Shown here: one piece after another, positions 8,064 through 17,901 of the stretch
Position numbering within the stretch: the first letter of the stretch is position 1
Layout: each line of letters opens with the position of its first letter
Origin: an uncultured Aquiluna sp.
GTDB taxonomy: Bacteria > Actinomycetota > Actinomycetes > Actinomycetales > Microbacteriaceae
Assembly (NCBI GenBank): GCA_913057795.1
Contig: CAJXOD010000007.1
Location: 1 to 53,642, forward strand
Reading direction: 5' to 3'
DNA length: 53,642 nt
Made by a program: the position numbers and the translations under genes
The notes under the pieces: generated by a model
What the model was told of the DNA's origin: nothing
Seen by the model: the letters and a program-made list of their open reading frames with translations, nothing else
The model's database searches: none

Positions 8064-9590
8064 CTAGCTGCTGACGGGCTTTCTACTCTTGCCACCACTT
8101 AGCTTCTTCGCCATGGAAGGGAACACAATTCCGTGCATAAACGAAACCAGCCACCAGTAAGCGTGTCCGGCAAGTCCGTGCGGGTGATAGTAGGCCTTTT
8201 GAACGAGCAAAGTTTTGCCGTCTTCGAGAGCGGAGACTTCAAATTCCAGCCAGGCGAGTCCAGGCATCTTCATTTCGGCTCGAAGCCGAAGCATGTGCTG
8301 TCTGTCAATTTTTTCAACTCTCCAGAAATCAAGAGCTTCGCCCTCCATAAGGGTTTCGGGGTCACGACGGCCTCTTCGAAGACCGACTCCGCCAATCACC
8401 AGATCCATGAGCCCACGTAGCTCCCAGGCCCAAGTGGCAGTTGAATATCCGTTTTTCCCGCCGATTGCTTCGACTCGACTCCAAACTTTACTTACCGAAT
8501 CAGTGGATACAAATTCGCGATGATCAACATACAGCGACCCTCCAGCCCAGCTCGGATCGGTTGAGAAGGGTTCTGAGGGGGTGCCCGGAAAAGACGCATT
8601 GCTCCATCTGGTTTCCACCTCCAAATCTTTTACTCGAGTTAGCGCCAGGCCAACAGCGCTTTTGAAGTCAGTCATGCCTCCCACGGCCTCGGGGATCAAT
8701 TCCCTGATGCTGTTGTCTCTGGCAACCACATCGTGCTTCAGGGATGCCACCAAGCGCTTGGCAAGGGTCACTGGCACCGGGGTGACAAGCCCAACCCAAC
8801 CCGATGCAAGCCTTGGGGTTAGAACAGGAAGCGGAATGATTATCCTCCTGCGTAATCCGGCCACTTGGGCGTAGAGCTGCATCATCTCCAGGTAGGTGAA
8901 AATCTCCGGACCACCGATGTCGAAGTCCTTGTTCATTTTCTTATCGAGCGTCGCGGAGCCCACTAGATATCGCAAGACATCCCGGATAGCTATCGGCTGG
9001 ATTTTATTTAGTAGCCATTTCGGGGTGACCATGAAAGGCAAGCGCTCGGTTAGGTGCCTAAGCATTTCAAAAGAGGCGGACCCGGAACCTATGACCACCC
9101 CTGCTCGAAGCTCGATTGTAGGGACTCCAGACCCGCGGAGGATTTCACCGGTTTCTTCTCTGGCGGACATGTGAGGTGAAAGCTCGAAGTCATTTGAAAT
9201 CATGCCACCCAGGTAAATAATTCTGGAGACATTTTTTTCTTTGGCCACCCTGCCAAAAACCTCAGCTAGCTGTCGCTCCATGAGTTCGAAGTCTTTGTCG
9301 ACCATGAGGGCGTGCAGCAAATAATAGGCAAGATCGACACCCTCTAGCGCCTGAGCCAGCACCGCTGGGTCGGTGGCATCGCCTACTACAACCTCGACAT
9401 TCTTTTGCCAGGGGTAATCAGTAATGCGTTGGGGGTCGCGGACTAGTACTCGAACTTTGTAATCGTGGCTCAGTAGCTCACGAATCAAGCGGCCGCCGAT
9501 ATACCCGGTGGCACCGGTAACAAGTACCTTGGCCGGCTTCCCACTTTTATTCTTGAGGGTTGCAAGATCTGAGGTTACGGTTTCTATCAT
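8064..9590 (-). CDS. NAD(P)-binding SDR with C-terminal DUF2867 domain
   Basis: A 508-residue two-domain protein. The N-terminal part (about 18-240) is an atypical SDR / NmrA-like Rossmann domain with GATGYIGGRL, an acidic cofactor loop after VLVRDPQR, and an SDR active-site-like region (YYLLHALMVDK, YLGGMIS). The C-terminal part (about 350-500) carries the DUF2867 SRPBCC-like segment with WAWELRGLMDLVIGG and DFWRVEKIDR. This fusion is frequent in actinobacteria; the reaction is not known. Length is normal for the fused family. Confidence 0.85.
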   Translation of the reverse strand: MIETVTSDLATLKNKSGKPAKVLVTGATGYIGGRLIRELLSHDYKVRVLVRDPQRITDYPWQKNVEVVVGDATDPAVLAQALEGVDLAYYLLHALMVDKDFELMERQLAEVFGRVAKEKNVSRIIYLGGMISNDFELSPHMSAREETGEILRGSGVPTIELRAGVVIGSGSASFEMLRHLTERLPFMVTPKWLLNKIQPIAIRDVLRYLVGSATLDKKMNKDFDIGGPEIFTYLEMMQLYAQVAGLRRRIIIPLPVLTPRLASGWVGLVTPVPVTLAKRLVASLKHDVVARDNSIRELIPEAVGGMTDFKSAVGLALTRVKDLEVETRWSNASFPGTPSEPFSTDPSWAGGSLYVDHREFVSTDSVSKVWSRVEAIGGKNGYSTATWAWELRGLMDLVIGGVGLRRGRRDPETLMEGEALDFWRVEKIDRQHMLRLRAEMKMPGLAWLEFEVSALEDGKTLLVQKAYYHPHGLAGHAYWWLVSFMHGIVFPSMAKKLSGGKSRKPVSS

Positions 9591-9624
9591 TAAAATAACA
9601 ACTTACTACCGACCAGTTTTGTTT

Positions 9625-10404
9625 CTAACCGAAGCGACCAGAAACGTAATCTTCGGTTTGCTGTTCGGTTGGGTTGGAAAAAACCTTTTCGGTTTTGTCG
9701 TATTCGATTAGCTTGCCGGGCAGACCGCTCCCCGCAATGTTGAAAAACGCGGTCATGTCAGAAATTCTTGAGGCCTGCTGCATATTGTGAGTGACAATCA
9801 CAACGGTGAAGTGTTCTTTTAGTTCTACCGCAAGGTCTTCAATCGCCGCTGTCGAAATTGGGTCAAGTGCGGAAGTCGGCTCGTCCATCAAAATAACGTC
9901 CGGTTCCACCGCGATTGCCCTGGCGATGCAAAGACGCTGCTGCTGACCACCAGAAAGTCCAGAGCCTGGTTTTTCTAAACGGTCCTTGACTTCATTCCAA
10001 AGGTTTGCCCCCACAAGTGCTTTTTCGGTAATCTCCTCTGCCTCAGCTTTTGACATCCTGGAATTATTTAGCTTGTATCCGGAAAGGACATTGTCTTTGA
10101 TTGACATGGTTGGGAATGGGTTTGGTCGCTGGAAGACCATTCCGACTTGCCTGCGCACTCGAACCGGATCAACATCTGGTCCGTAGACATCTTCGCCGTC
10201 CATCAGTAGTTGACCTTCAACCCTTGCGCCGGGGATAACCTCGTGCATGCGGTTCAGGGTCCTAATAAGCGTTGACTTGCCGCAACCGGAAGGACCGATA
10301 AAAGCGGTGATGGCTTTGGGCTCAATCACCATGCTCACGTCCTCAACAGCCAAGAAGGCCTTGTAATAGACATCTAGCGACTTCAGTTCAATGCGTTTTG
10401 ACAT
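9625..10404 (-). CDS. pstB: Phosphate ABC transporter ATP-binding protein PstB
   Basis: A 259-residue ATPase of the high-affinity phosphate importer. It shows Walker [20 protein letters not shown] (33-51), the Q-loop [12 protein letters not shown] unique to PstB, signature [15 protein letters not shown], Walker [16 protein letters not shown], and the switch His in [10 protein letters not shown]. It is last in the order pstS-pstC-pstA-pstB and begins three bases after pstA. PstB couples ATP hydrolysis to phosphate uptake and, with PhoU, signals phosphate status to the sensor kinase; phoU lies about 11 kb away here. Confidence 0.97.
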   Translation of the reverse strand: MSKRIELKSLDVYYKAFLAVEDVSMVIEPKAITAFIGPSGCGKSTLIRTLNRMHEVIPGARVEGQLLMDGEDVYGPDVDPVRVRRQVGMVFQRPNPFPTMSIKDNVLSGYKLNNSRMSKAEAEEITEKALVGANLWNEVKDRLEKPGSGLSGGQQQRLCIARAIAVEPDVILMDEPTSALDPISTAAIEDLAVELKEHFTVVIVTHNMQQASRISDMTAFFNIAGSGLPGKLIEYDKTEKVFSNPTEQQTEDYVSGRFG

Positions 10405-10407
10405 TTT

Positions 10408-11472
10408 TTATCCCTTCGGAGAAAAGTATTTACTTATTAGACGGGCAACGAGATTTAGGACCATGACAATGAGCATCAATGTGAGAGCTCCAGCCCATGC
10501 CCTATCCACATAGGCCTGCATGTCCACACCCTGGTTCGCGTAGGAGGTGTAGACAAAAACAGGAAGCGTCATCATGCGCTCATTTAGTGGGTTGTAATTC
10601 ATGGAAGCCGTAAATCCCGCGATCAGCAACAGCGGAGCTGTCTCTCCGATTACTCTCGCGATAGCTATCATGATGCCGGTTGCAATACCGGCTAGCGATG
10701 TTGGCAGCACAACTTTTAGCACCGTTAGCCACTTTGGAACCCCAAGCGCATAAGCTGCCTCGCGGAGCTCGTTTGGAACGATCTTTAGCATTTCCTCGGT
10801 AGCCCTTATGACAACCGGAATCATCAGGAGGCTTAGAGCGATCGCGCCGCCGAGTCCCATTCTGACGCCAGGACCAAAGAAGATTACAAAAAGCGCATAA
10901 GCAAAAAGGCCAGCCACAATCGAGGGAACTCCAGTCATGACATCGACGAAGAAGGTCACCAAACGAGCGACTGTTCCGCGGCCATATTCCACAAGGTAGA
11001 TAGCGGCCATGATTCCAATGGGGACTGAAATAAGGGTTGCTATTCCGGTGATCTCGATTGTCCCGATGATTGCGTGCAGTGCGCCGCCGCCTTCACCGAC
11101 AACATTTCGCATCGAGAAAGTAAAGAACTCGGCGTCAAACCTTGCTACTCCCTTGGTTACAACCGTGTAGGCGAGCGACAACAGCGGAATCAGTGCAAGC
11201 GAGAAAGCAGTGGAAACCATAATCGTTACCAAACGATCTTTTGCTTTTCTGACTCCTTCGATAACGCGTGAGATTACGTAGAGAGCAAGCGTGAAGCTAA
11301 GGAGTCCAAAAATCGCGACCGGAATAAAATTAATGTCCGCACTGTCGCTATTCGATGCAAGCAGAACCTGTAGTCCAAATGAAGCCAAGAAAAAGCCGAC
11401 AAGCAATGATGGGGACAGCCACTTTGGCAAGTCTTGGGTTCCTCGGAAGCTTGAATTTAGCTGCGTCGTCAT
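10408..11472 (-). CDS. pstA: Phosphate ABC transporter permease PstA
   Basis: A 354-residue membrane protein. Two N-terminal hydrophobic segments (about 22-75) precede the conserved six-helix MetI-like permease core. The coupling loop reads LREAAYALGVPKWLTVLKVVL (abridged positions about 237-257), and VMTGVPSIVAGLFAYALF is a typical PstA stretch. It overlaps the pstC stop by one base and would pair with PstC as the membrane channel. The N-terminal extension is common in actinobacterial PstA. Confidence 0.95.
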   Translation of the reverse strand: MTTQLNSSFRGTQDLPKWLSPSLLVGFFLASFGLQVLLASNSDSADINFIPVAIFGLLSFTLALYVISRVIEGVRKAKDRLVTIMVSTAFSLALIPLLSLAYTVVTKGVARFDAEFFTFSMRNVVGEGGGALHAIIGTIEITGIATLISVPIGIMAAIYLVEYGRGTVARLVTFFVDVMTGVPSIVAGLFAYALFVIFFGPGVRMGLGGAIALSLLMIPVVIRATEEMLKIVPNELREAAYALGVPKWLTVLKVVLPTSLAGIATGIMIAIARVIGETAPLLLIAGFTASMNYNPLNERMMTLPVFVYTSYANQGVDMQAYVDRAWAGALTLMLIVMVLNLVARLISKYFSPKG

Positions 11473-12401
11473 TAGTTGGCCCCCGAGAATTCTGCTCTGC
11501 GGCTTATGACCCAGCGGGCAATCATGTTGACAACCATGGTGATCGCGAACAGAACCAGCCCGGTGGCAATCAAAAGGTTCGTGTAATTGCCGCCGGCTTC
11601 TGGGAACTGTAGGGCGATGTTGGCAGCGATCGTGTTTGAGTTTGTTGAGGTTAGAACTGCGAAGGAAACCACGGCGGCAGGCGAGAGAACCATTGCCACC
11701 GCCATGGTTTCACCAAGTGCCCGGCCTAGGCCGAGCATTGCGGCTGAGATGATTCCGGGTCGACCAAATGGCAGCACTGCCATCTTGATCATTTCCCATC
11801 TAGTTGCTCCGAGAGCAAGAGCAGCTTCTTCGTGGAGCCTAGGGGTCTGCAAGAAGATCTCGCGAATAAGCGCCGCCATGATCGGCAGCACCATGATTGC
11901 AAGAACGATACCCACCGTCAGCATCGTTCTTCCAGTGGCAGAGACTTGCCCAGCAAATATCGGGATCCAGCCCAAGTTTTCGTTTAGCCAATTGAAAGTC
12001 GGGCTTAGAAATGGCGCCAGCACCAAGATTCCCCAGAGGCCATAAACCACGGAGGGGATAGCCGCCAGAAGGTCTACTGCGTAACCGAGTACCTGAGCAA
12101 ATTTGCGGTTAGCGAAGTGTGAAATATAAAGTGCTATGCCGATCGCCAAGGGGGTAGCGATTGCCAACCCGATGACCGAGGCATAAACGGTCCCAAAAAC
12201 AAATGGGAGAACGTAGCTGAAGAAACCCTCGGAGGCCGCATCGATTGGTGGTCCGGTAAAAGCTGGAACTGACTGCGCGAACAAGAAGGCAGCGACAGTA
12301 GCAAGAGTGGCAAGGATGCTGACACCCGCGAAAAAAGCTAGGTTTGCGAACACGACATCCCCGAGGCGTCGAACCACCTTCGGCTTAGTGTCGGTCATCA
12401 T
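11472..12401 (-). CDS. pstC: Phosphate ABC transporter permease PstC
   Basis: A 309-residue permease with six core helices. Diagnostic segments are LAAIPSVVYGLWG and the coupling loop HEEAALALGATRWEMIKMAV. Two ATG codons are adjacent at the start; AGGA lies at better spacing for the second (12396-12398), so the true start may be one codon in. A strong hairpin separates it from pstS, so the permease genes are probably expressed below the binding protein. Confidence 0.95.
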   Translation of the reverse strand: MMTDTKPKVVRRLGDVVFANLAFFAGVSILATLATVAAFLFAQSVPAFTGPPIDAASEGFFSYVLPFVFGTVYASVIGLAIATPLAIGIALYISHFANRKFAQVLGYAVDLLAAIPSVVYGLWGILVLAPFLSPTFNWLNENLGWIPIFAGQVSATGRTMLTVGIVLAIMVLPIMAALIREIFLQTPRLHEEAALALGATRWEMIKMAVLPFGRPGIISAAMLGLGRALGETMAVAMVLSPAAVVSFAVLTSTNSNTIAANIALQFPEAGGNYTNLLIATGLVLFAITMVVNMIARWVISRRAEFSGAN

Positions 12402-12441
12402 TTCCTTTTCTTAGTTGTCTGTGTACAAAGTTAGTAAGTAA

Positions 12442-12470
12442 AACCCGGCCCAGGAAACCTAGGCCGGGTT
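12442..12470 (-). terminator. Attenuator-like hairpin between pstS and pstC
   Basis: Nine-bp perfect stem (AACCCGGCC with GGCCGGGTT) extended by a short inner CAGG/CCTA pairing, followed on the minus strand by TTTTAC. It lies between the pstS stop and the pstC start. Known pst operons commonly use such a structure to raise pstS mRNA above pstCAB; partial read-through is inferred. Confidence 0.75.
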
Positions 12471-12489
12471 CTATTAACCTAATGTTCAG

Positions 12490-13599
12490 TTACTTGATTG
12501 CGTCAATGATGGCCTGTGCCTTGGCACGAAGACCAGCAGAGATTGGTGCATTTCCAGCTGACTCTGCAGCTGCGTTCTGTCCTTCTTCTGAAACTAGGAA
12601 CGAAGCCCAGGCGCGAACTAGTTCTGCCTGTGCGTCATCCGCGTAGTCGTTGCAACCCATTAGGTAGCTAACCAAAACGATTGGGTAAGCACCTGATGCT
12701 GTGGTGTTGCGGTCAATCTTGGTTGCCAAGTCGTACGACTCGCGTCCCTCAACTAGTGGTGATGCGTCAACCACTGCAGCAGCAGCTTCGGCTGAGTATG
12801 AAACGTAGTCAGTTCCTACCTTCACGGCTACGGTTCCTAGGTCACCGGCGCGTGATGCGTCTGCATAACCGATTGTTCCGTTACCACCGGTAACAGCGGA
12901 AACAACTCCCGAGGTACCCTGTGCGCCCTCGCCACCGTACTCAGCTGGCCACGCTTCAATTGCGCCTACGGTCCAGACGTTCTCCGCAACCTTGGCTAGG
13001 TAGTCAGTGAAGTTCTTCGAGGTACCAGACTCGTCAGAGCGGTGAACCGCAGTGATCTGTAGGTCAGGAAGGGCTACACCTGGGTTTGCAGCGGCGATTG
13101 CTGAATCGTTCCACTTTGTGATTTCGCCAGCGAAAATTCCAGCGACAGTTGCGCCTTCCATGTTCAGGCTGGAAATGCCATCAAGGTTGAAGATAACTGC
13201 GATTGGAGAAATCCAGATTGGGAACTCCCACGGCATTGTTCCGGCCTCACAGCTTGGGAAAGCCTCAAGTAGCTCTTCGTCTTTCCAGTATGAGTCAGAA
13301 CCGGTGAAGGAAGTTGCACCCTCCATGAACTGAGCACGACCGGTACCAGAACCGGTTGGGTCATAGTTCACGGTCACACCTGGGTTTGCAATCTGGAAAG
13401 CGGCAATCCACGCTTCTTGACCAGCGGCCATTGAAGATGCGCCAGAACCGTTCAGGGTTCCAGTTAGCTCAACAACTGTTTCTGTTGATTCGGAGGCAGC
13501 GCTTGTTGCGGTCTCTACGACCTCTTCGTTAGCTGCACAGCCCGCTAGCACCAGGGTGCTGACAGCAGCCAGGGCACCAAGCTTGAGAATGTTGTTCAT
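12490..13599 (-). CDS. pstS: Phosphate-binding lipoprotein PstS
   Basis: A 369-residue extracytoplasmic phosphate receptor. The lipobox LAGC lies at 18-21 (lipid on Cys21), then an acidic Ser/Thr linker. Phosphate-binding loops of the family are visible: GSGASSM (about 52-58), TGSGTGRAQF (about 81-90) and SDESGTSKNF in the second lobe. First gene of the pst operon. The 90 bases upstream carry a 15-base direct-repeat motif (13667-13681) also found ahead of senX3, which suggests phosphate-starvation control by RegX3. Confidence 0.97.
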   Translation of the reverse strand: MNNILKLGALAAVSTLVLAGCAANEEVVETATSAASESTETVVELTGTLNGSGASSMAAGQEAWIAAFQIANPGVTVNYDPTGSGTGRAQFMEGATSFTGSDSYWKDEELLEAFPSCEAGTMPWEFPIWISPIAVIFNLDGISSLNMEGATVAGIFAGEITKWNDSAIAAANPGVALPDLQITAVHRSDESGTSKNFTDYLAKVAENVWTVGAIEAWPAEYGGEGAQGTSGVVSAVTGGNGTIGYADASRAGDLGTVAVKVGTDYVSYSAEAAAAVVDASPLVEGRESYDLATKIDRNTTASGAYPIVLVSYLMGCNDYADDAQAELVRAWASFLVSEEGQNAAAESAGNAPISAGLRAKAQAIIDAIK

Positions 13600-13666
13600 G
13601 TATTACCTTTCCTTGTGGGTTTTGTTAGGCGAGAGCCAAGTTAGAAAGGGAATACAAACTTGGCTT

Positions 13667-13681
13667 GTAAACCAAGTAAAC
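13667..13681 (-). promoter_or_regulatory. Candidate RegX3 operator upstream of pstS
   Basis: On the minus strand the sequence is GTTTACTTGGTTTAC, a direct repeat of GTTTAC with nine-base phasing, 68-82 bases before the pstS start. The first 11 bases recur exactly at 22071-22081 between phoU and senX3. The repeat resembles the GTTCACC-type repeats bound by PhoP/RegX3-like regulators in actinobacteria. Binding is inferred, not shown. Confidence 0.55.
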
Positions 13682-13691
13682 AGCTGATGAA

Positions 13692-14645
13692 TTAAGCGCT
13701 AAGTTTTGCCTCTGATACCGCGGATTCCAGATAGATGCGCTCATAGGCGATGATCTTAGGACTACTGCCCGTGGTTACCCGCAACACGAAAAACTCTCCC
13801 GGTGACAAGGTTTTCTCGGCGGCAAGCGTCGGGGCAACATCTGTGGTGGCATATTTTGAAAAAGTCTCGATGATTGTTGGAAGTGCTGGACGGTGAGTGC
13901 AGATGAGGGCGTTTTTCGTCTGACCAAAGGTGTCATCGATGACGTTCTTGGTTTTTCTAGGGCCGCGTTCGTTTGCAAGCTCAGTGAGTTGAGAACGTTG
14001 AATCAAGGTTCGCTTTGACTTCTTGGAATAGGGAGCAACGGTCTGCTGACATCTAGTCCAAGGGCTTGTGACCAATCGTTTCGGGCCATAGGCATCTAGC
14101 AGGTTCACCAGCCGTTTCGCCTGCTGTCGTCCTTCTGGGAGCAACGGTCTCTTGGCCTCCTCGCCCGCCCATGAAGCTCTCGGCGTCGCCGAAGTGTGGC
14201 GGAGAATTATCAGCCCTCTGGTTTCAAGCTCACCCTGATCGTAAAATTCGAGGGTTCTTGCCAGTAGCTCCCGGTCGTGGTCGTAGGTGAGTTGCTCCAT
14301 GGCTCTTTTCGCTGTGACCCACTCGACTTTTTCGATTTCATCGTTGGGTGCGAACTTTGATTTTGCAATTGCGCTGTCTTTGACTTTGGAAACCCAATAG
14401 TGAACCTCTTTGGTTTCGCCTGAAGCCAGCTCGTAATCGATGACCGCAAGCTTTCGACCAAGCCTAATTCTGAAGCCAGCTTCTTCTTCAACTTCTCTCA
14501 CGGCAGTTTCCGGGAGTAGCTCTCCAGGGTCAACCTTGCCCTTGGGGAAGGTCCAATCCCTGTGCCTGGTTCGGAAGACCATGGCCAGTTCTAACTCGCC
14601 CTTTGACATTCTCCAGCACACTGCACCGGCTGCATAGATGGTCAT
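13692..14645 (-). CDS. mutT1: MutT1-type Nudix hydrolase / histidine phosphatase fusion
   Basis: A 317-residue two-domain enzyme. The N-terminal Nudix box, GKVDPGELLPETAVREVEEE followed by AGF, has all the conserved Glu residues. The C-terminal half (about 140-300) is a histidine phosphatase with the RHT motif in LIILRHTSATP and a second His in CTHRPALPT. This architecture matches mycobacterial MutT1, which hydrolyses 8-oxo-dGTP and dinucleoside polyphosphates. The ATG overlaps the ppk stop as TAATG, giving translational coupling. In mycobacteria mutT1 also adjoins the polyphosphate kinase gene. Confidence 0.92.
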   Translation of the reverse strand: MTIYAAGAVCWRMSKGELELAMVFRTRHRDWTFPKGKVDPGELLPETAVREVEEEAGFRIRLGRKLAVIDYELASGETKEVHYWVSKVKDSAIAKSKFAPNDEIEKVEWVTAKRAMEQLTYDHDRELLARTLEFYDQGELETRGLIILRHTSATPRASWAGEEAKRPLLPEGRQQAKRLVNLLDAYGPKRLVTSPWTRCQQTVAPYSKKSKRTLIQRSQLTELANERGPRKTKNVIDDTFGQTKNALICTHRPALPTIIETFSKYATTDVAPTLAAEKTLSPGEFFVLRVTTGSSPKIIAYERIYLESAVSEAKLSA

Positions 14646-16756
14646 TACCTGGCCCCTTTTTTCAAGAGTGTCCGTGCCATTACTTCATCTTGCATGTCAA
14701 TTAGCGCTTCGCCATCTTGATTCTTTGAATCCCGTCGCCAAATACCGCTGGACTCCAGCTCCCAGATTGCGACCGTGCCTCCGACGGCAAGTTCCAAAAG
14801 ATCGTTGAGCTCTTTTATTTGATCAGCTTGAGTTATTTTCACCAATGACTCAACTCGCCGATCGAGGTTGCGATGCATCATGTCAGCACTGCCAATAAAG
14901 ACATCGGGGTCACCTGCGTTTTCGAAGAAGAACACTCGGCTGTGCTCGAGGTAGCGACCGAGCACGGATACGACCTTTATGTTTTCGCTTAGGCCCTGAA
15001 TGCCAGGTTTTAGGGCACACATACCTCGCACCAAGATTTCGATGGAGACTCCAGCCATTGATGCGAAGTAGAGCTGGTCGATAATTTGCTCGTCTACCAG
15101 AGAGTTCAATTTCATTCGAATTTTGGCTGGCTTGCCATCTTCCTTATTGGTGATTTCGCGCTGGATTCTTTCGACAAGCCCCTCTCTGACTCCAACTGGA
15201 GAGGTCAAGATCGATGTGTAACCGGGCTCAGTCGAGAATCCTGAAAGCTGATTGAAGAGCTGAGTCAAGTCCGCGCCAACTGATTCTCTGGCTGTTAGAA
15301 GCCCTAAGTCCTCGTAATACCGAGCGGTTTTGGGGTTGTAGTTTCCGGTTCCTATGTGGCAATAGCGCCGGAGTTTGTCGCCCTCTTGTCGTATCACGAG
15401 TGAGAGCTTGCAGTGAGTCTTGAGTCCAACAATCCCGTAGACAACGTGTACTCCTGCTGCTTCTAGTTTTCTTGCCCAGGCGATGTTGTTTTTTTCATCA
15501 AATCGAGCTTTGATTTCCACCAGCGCCAAAACCTGCTTACCAGCCTCCGCGGCATCTATCAGGGCATCTACTACCGGAGAGTCTCCAGAGGTGCGGTAAA
15601 GAGTTTGTTTTATTGCCAACACTTGGGGGTCCTCAGCGGCTTGCTCCAAAAACGCCTGAGTGCTTGTAGCAAAGCTCTCGTAGGGGTGGTGAACTAAAAC
15701 TTCTCGCTTGCGAAGAGCCGCGAAAATATCCGCAGCTTCGTCCTCGTCGGCCTCTAAGTGGGGGCTGGTGGTAATCGAGTGCGGCTCAAAATGTAGCTCT
15801 GGCCGCTTTAGAAAGGCGATTGCTATAAGCCCCGTAAGGTCCAAGGGCTCTGGCAGGTGATAAACATCGGTGTTGGAAATATCGAGTTCTCGCTGCAGCA
15901 GGCTGAGTATTTGAGAGTCGATGTTTTCTGCAACCTCGAGGCGAACCGGTGGACCAAATCTTCTACGAAGCAGTTCTTTTTCTAGCTGAACCAAGAGATT
16001 CTCGCCTTCGTCCTCATCTACCTCAAGGTCTTCGTTTCTAGTGACTCGGAAAATGTGGTGCTGAGTGACTTCCATTCCTGGGAAAAGCTCGCCTAGAAAT
16101 TGGCCCATTATCTCTTCCAGCGGCACGTAACTGGATTCCGAACCCGGGACCGGCACGAAGCGTGGCAACAGCGATGGAACTTTTACTCGGGCGAAGTGTT
16201 CTGAGTCTGTCTTTGGGTTCCGAAGCGAGACCGCGAGGTTTAGAGAAAGGCCAGATATGTATGGAAAAGGATGAGCTGGGTCAACAGCGAGCGGAGTCAA
16301 AACCGGGAACACTTGATTGGTGAAATATTCGTGAAGCGCGTCATGCTGTGGTTCGGACAGAGTCGACCACTGCACAACATCGATGCCGTTGACTCTGAGC
16401 TCTTGAGAAATTTCGGTTGCAAACAATTCCGCATGGCGCGACTGCAGGTCCCTGGTTCTGTCAGAAATACGCTGCAAAACCTCCTGAGGGCTCAGGCCTG
16501 AAGCTGATTGAACTGCGATACCGGTCGCGATTCTTCTTTTGAGTGAAGCAACCCTGACCATGAAGAACTCATCGAGGTTGGAGGCAAAAATGCTTAGGAA
16601 GTGGACACGTTCCAAAAGCGGCAGTGATTTATCTTCGGCGAGCTCCAAGACACGCTGATTGAACTCCAGCCAGCTCAATTCGCGATCTAGAAAGCGACCC
16701 TGAGGTAGATCCGGTTGCGAATCTGGCTGAAAAATTATTTGTGTTTCTTCTGACAT
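14645..16756 (-). CDS. ppk: Polyphosphate kinase 1
   Basis: A 703-residue Ppk1, full length for the family. The N-terminal domain starts with [19 protein letters not shown]; the catalytic core has the histidine that is autophosphorylated in [17 protein letters not shown] and the second His in [15 protein letters not shown]. It transfers the ATP gamma-phosphate to polyphosphate, reversibly. It sits between glnR (11 bases upstream) and mutT1 in one operon next to pstSCAB, so uptake and storage of phosphate are physically grouped. Confidence 0.97.
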   Translation of the reverse strand: MSEETQIIFQPDSQPDLPQGRFLDRELSWLEFNQRVLELAEDKSLPLLERVHFLSIFASNLDEFFMVRVASLKRRIATGIAVQSASGLSPQEVLQRISDRTRDLQSRHAELFATEISQELRVNGIDVVQWSTLSEPQHDALHEYFTNQVFPVLTPLAVDPAHPFPYISGLSLNLAVSLRNPKTDSEHFARVKVPSLLPRFVPVPGSESSYVPLEEIMGQFLGELFPGMEVTQHHIFRVTRNEDLEVDEDEGENLLVQLEKELLRRRFGPPVRLEVAENIDSQILSLLQRELDISNTDVYHLPEPLDLTGLIAIAFLKRPELHFEPHSITTSPHLEADEDEAADIFAALRKREVLVHHPYESFATSTQAFLEQAAEDPQVLAIKQTLYRTSGDSPVVDALIDAAEAGKQVLALVEIKARFDEKNNIAWARKLEAAGVHVVYGIVGLKTHCKLSLVIRQEGDKLRRYCHIGTGNYNPKTARYYEDLGLLTARESVGADLTQLFNQLSGFSTEPGYTSILTSPVGVREGLVERIQREITNKEDGKPAKIRMKLNSLVDEQIIDQLYFASMAGVSIEILVRGMCALKPGIQGLSENIKVVSVLGRYLEHSRVFFFENAGDPDVFIGSADMMHRNLDRRVESLVKITQADQIKELNDLLELAVGGTVAIWELESSGIWRRDSKNQDGEALIDMQDEVMARTLLKKGAR

Positions 16757-16767
16757 GGACCTAATCC

Positions 16768-17460
16768 TTACAGCTGCGAGTTAGCAGTAGGTGAACTTAT
16801 CTCGGCTTCTTGTCGCTCAAGGTCCAATCGGTAGCCGACATTTCTAACGGTGCCAATCAAGGACTCGTGCTCCCCGAGCTTGGAACGAAGGCGCCTTATG
16901 TGGACATCCACGGTCCTGGTGCCCCCGAAGTAGTCATAACCCCAAACTTCGCTGAGGAGCTGCTCTCGGGTGAATACCCGTCCTGGATTTTCGTTCAAGT
17001 GACGAAGCAATTCGAATTCTTTGAATGTTAGGTCTAGCGTCTGGCCAGCCATCTTTGCGACATAGCTATCAAGGTTGATCACCAGTCCCGTTTCTTGGTT
17101 TAGAGCCGGTGCTGTTGCCTGCTTTGCATCGAGCAAAATTCGCAATCTCGCATCGACTTCCGCGAGGCTTGCACCTTCCAAAACAAAGTCATGCAGTCCC
17201 CATTCGGCGTTTACTGCCGCAAGTACGCTCTCGTTCGCAACCAGCATCAGGGGCTTGGTCCAGCCGGCGGCGCTCAAAATTCTCGCAACAGATTTTGCAC
17301 CCATAAGGTCGTGTCTGCAATCCAGCAAAACCACATCGTGCCTGGGCGATTCCGCGAGGCTTTGTGGGTCAAATGTGACTTGAATCAACTGATGTCCGAG
17401 AGCGTCAAGGGCGCCGAGGGGGCTGGTTCCCGCGGGCGAAATGCACAGGACAATAGCCAT
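16768..17460 (-). CDS. glnR: GlnR-type OmpR-family nitrogen regulator
   Basis: A 230-residue orphan response regulator. The receiver-like domain (1-115) keeps the Asp corresponding to GlnR Asp50 in [10 protein letters not shown] but lacks much of the usual phosphorylation pocket. The C-terminal winged helix (about 125-215) has [32 protein letters not shown] and [12 protein letters not shown], very close to streptomycete and mycobacterial GlnR as I recall them. GlnR controls nitrogen assimilation genes. In other actinobacteria glnR also lies near ppk and pst genes, which supports the name. No sensor kinase is adjacent. Confidence 0.88.
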   Translation of the reverse strand: MAIVLCISPAGTSPLGALDALGHQLIQVTFDPQSLAESPRHDVVLLDCRHDLMGAKSVARILSAAGWTKPLMLVANESVLAAVNAEWGLHDFVLEGASLAEVDARLRILLDAKQATAPALNQETGLVINLDSYVAKMAGQTLDLTFKEFELLRHLNENPGRVFTREQLLSEVWGYDYFGGTRTVDVHIRRLRSKLGEHESLIGTVRNVGYRLDLERQEAEISSPTANSQL

Positions 17461-17525
17461 GTCAACACCCTTCGTTTAGCCAAATGATAGTCCGAATTTA
17501 CGCTGTTTTGGGTAGAGTTTGAGTC

Positions 17526-17780
17526 GTGAGTAGGCAGTGGTTGCAGATTGCAGCGATTTGGGCGGGTGTCCTGATCGCAGGGATTGTCGCCCTGTTTGGT
17601 TATTCGGATGATCGGCTCTACACGGCATTTGCCGCAATAGCCGGATCCGCCATTGCCCTTGTTAGCCTCGAGCACTTGTTCTCAAGAAAAGCCAAAGACA
17701 CCGTCAGGCAGCAAATTTATGTCTCAACCGGAACCGTCTCAATCCTCGGTCTTCTGACGCTGATTGCATTGGTCAGATAG
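17526..17780 (+). CDS. Small three-helix membrane protein
   Basis: An 84-residue product with three hydrophobic segments (about 7-25, 32-48, 63-83) joined by short charged loops; the middle loop reads HLFSRKAKDTVRQQ. It starts at GTG 17526, divergent from glnR, whose start is 65 bases away. No family is recognised, but the position before the small membrane protein, the nitrobindin-like protein and YgfZ suggests a conserved actinobacterial neighbourhood. Confidence 0.7.
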   Translation: MSRQWLQIAAIWAGVLIAGIVALFGYSDDRLYTAFAAIAGSAIALVSLEHLFSRKAKDTVRQQIYVSTGTVSILGLLTLIALVR

Positions 17781-17789
17781 ACTCTGAAC

Positions 17790-17900
17790 ATGTTGTTGGC
17801 AATCGAAATATTTTTCACGGGCCTATTAGTATTGGCCACAATCGCTATCGCCGGTGTATCGGCGTTGGTGGTCTTCAAGTTGTTCAAGGGCCAGAGCTAA
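17790..17900 (+). CDS. 36-residue single-span membrane microprotein
   Basis: ATG at 17790, TAA at 17898-17900. The product is almost entirely one transmembrane helix (about 4-31) with a short basic C-terminal tail (FKLFKGQS). It begins nine bases after the 84-residue gene and ends one base before the likely TTG start of the nitrobindin-like gene, so it fits exactly within the operon, which supports a real gene. Function unknown; a membrane-bound helper or leader is possible. Confidence 0.65.
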   Translation: MLLAIEIFFTGLLVLATIAIAGVSALVVFKLFKGQS

Positions 17901-17901
17901 T

